A stretch of 64,000 nt of DNA from Proales similis (lineage: Eukaryota; Rotifera; Eurotatoria; Ploima; Proalidae). Location: positions 2,108,001-2,172,000 of the forward strand of contig JAGVRJ010000007.1 in the NCBI GenBank assembly GCA_019059635.1, read 5' to 3'. The notes beneath the pieces were generated by a model. That model saw only the letters and a program-made list of their open reading frames with translations, was not told where the DNA came from and ran no database searches. The position numbers and the translations under genes were made by a program. Positions 62,701-64,000 of the stretch are shown here, piece after piece; position 1 is the stretch's first letter, and every line of letters begins with the position of its first letter.

Positions 62701-64000
62701 TGCACGTGAATGGACTTACCTTGAAGGCCCGCTCCCACTTTCCTGCCTTGTTGTACATCGAGATAGCCTCTTTGGCGTGGTTGGCTTTCAGGTAGAACTT
62801 TTCGGCCACCTCGAACTCTTGAATGCTGGAGAAGTGATCGGCAATCTGCTTGTAATAGCCAAGCACCGAGCTGCTCTCCTGTGTAGACAGCAGCTCGACG
62901 GCTTTTTTCCACTGCCGCGAGTTGATCGCCGCCTCTATCGCTTTTATCGATTGCCTTGAGTAACAGGCCAGGAGTTTAAGAAAAACTGCTCGGCAGAGTG
63001 GATGGCCAGCTTTGCCTTACCCGGCCTCAATGTAGTGATTTATGGCCGCATCGTACAGTTTCTGCGAGGCCAAATGGTCGCCCCATTCGGCTTCGAGAGC
63101 GACCACTTCCTGCGGTGCACATTGACGTGCCAGCTCAATCGCCTTTCCGAACGCTTTGCCTGTCTTGTAGCATTCAAGAGCCTTGTACTCTTCGCGCACC
63201 TTTTCAAACAGCTCGCCCGCCTTTATATGCGCTCGTTGATCATTTGCTTGTCGGTGAATGCGCGAGATTCACTTACGCTCTCGTACAGTTCCGAGTTGAT
63301 CAAAGTGCTGGCGATTCGCTTCACGATCTCGTTGTCGTGAATGAGCTCTCGGCTGGCCATGACGATGCGCGAGGCACGAATGGGCACATTGGCTCTCAAG
63401 TAGAGATTGATGGCCGACAGCATGTCGCCTTCTCTCTCTTTGACTGAGGCGGCCACTTCGTGCTGTTCGGTCTCATTCAGCCATTGCAAGTAGTTCTTTT
63501 TCATTTTGTCCAAATTGGGATGCCCTTTGGCCTCGGCCAGCTCGATCGCCTCTTCCCATTTGAATAGGCCGAGATACATGTCGATCGCTTCGTCGATCGC
63601 CTGGTTCTCTAGAAATATGCTCTCGGCGCTCTTGAAATTCTTGTCCAGCTGAGCCACTCTGGCCTTGACCTGGTAGAGCTTGTTGTTTCGATCCTGACAA
63701 TGTTCACGCTCTGATTCAATTTCGAGGCTCTATTTTGTTTCAGAGTCAGTGCTTACCGATTTCTGGCTCTGACTTGCGATCGAGTTGGTCTCACGCAGGT
63801 ACTTGGCCTTGGACACATCGCCCAATGCTGCGTAGCATCTTCATTTCGCATTATTTATTTGATTATAAAATTTGATTATTTGTTCAAGTTAGAGCAGATC
63901 TAAGGAGTTGAGTGGAATCTACCTCTCCGCAACGGTGAAATGCCGGCTCTCGAGCGCCACTCGGGCCAGAGCCTTCCACATCGCTTCGGTCTCCTCAGTA
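59731..64000 (-). CDS. IFT172: Intraflagellar transport protein 172, C-terminal part (runs off window)
   Basis: At least sixteen exons of TPR-like repeats, with the 5' part beyond the right edge. The C-terminal exons read [66 protein letters not shown] and [10 protein letters not shown]-like sequence (here [11 protein letters not shown]), ending in a conserved WCQTTP block. Upstream are [40 protein letters not shown] and [21 protein letters not shown]. These match the C-terminal half of IFT172, the large peripheral IFT-B subunit needed for ciliary assembly and for the turnaround of trains at the tip. The N-terminal WD40 propellers are not in the window. Introns are 50-70 bases. The frame is intact throughout. 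Confidence 0.95.

Overview
The window looks like nuclear DNA from a small, gene-dense animal genome. Nearly every gene is split by short GT-AG introns, mostly about 45-70 bp. Gaps between genes are often only 100-600 bp, and AATAAA poly(A) signals sit at or next to stop codons. The gene set is metazoan: a two-pore-domain potassium channel, SLMAP, a TARBP2/Loquacious-type dsRNA-binding protein and a hexa-EF-hand calbindin. Several genes imply cilia or flagellated sperm (KATNAL2, STK33, CFAP53, IFT172). A compact meiofaunal or parasitic animal fits, but I cannot fix the phylum from sequence alone.

Layout. 0-17.6 kb: a PIM-like kinase (+), then on the minus strand SSU72, DLST (2-oxoglutarate dehydrogenase E2), a dsRBD protein, TSR3, and the ribosome quality-control factor NEMF. 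NEMF spans about 8 kb, and one of its introns carries a complete K2P potassium channel gene on the opposite strand. An intronless seven-repeat WD40 protein (-) follows. 18-30.5 kb: METTL17 (+), NAE1 (+), MINDY3 (-), ANAPC7 (+), SNRNP40 (+), then a broken remnant resembling the PD-(D/E)XK/CRN-RHS-like proteins of fungi and protists. 30.6-43.6 kb: NOL6 (-) and CSE1L (+) in divergent array, KATNAL2 (+) and STK33 (-) in convergent array. 43.6-45.7 kb is a gene-poor gap with a palindromic poly(A) signal. 45.7-64 kb: a calbindin-like protein (+), CFAP53 (-), SLMAP (+), an ABCB6-like half-transporter whose nucleotide-binding domain has lost all the canonical ATPase motifs I checked (-), COG4 (+), and the C-terminal part of IFT172 (-, running off the right edge).

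Most genes are housekeeping: rRNA processing and export (TSR3, NOL6), splicing (SNRNP40), transcription termination (SSU72), the NEDD8 and ubiquitin systems (NAE1, ANAPC7, MINDY3), nuclear transport (CSE1L), Golgi trafficking (COG4), and mitochondrial metabolism and translation (DLST, METTL17). The observations most worth following up are the degenerate ABCB6-like NBD, the nested antisense K2P gene, the CRN/RHS-like remnant, and the extreme compaction of 3' ends (AATAAA overlapping stop codons, overlapping convergent poly(A) signals). Identifications rest on reading motifs and recalled family sequences; no database search was run.
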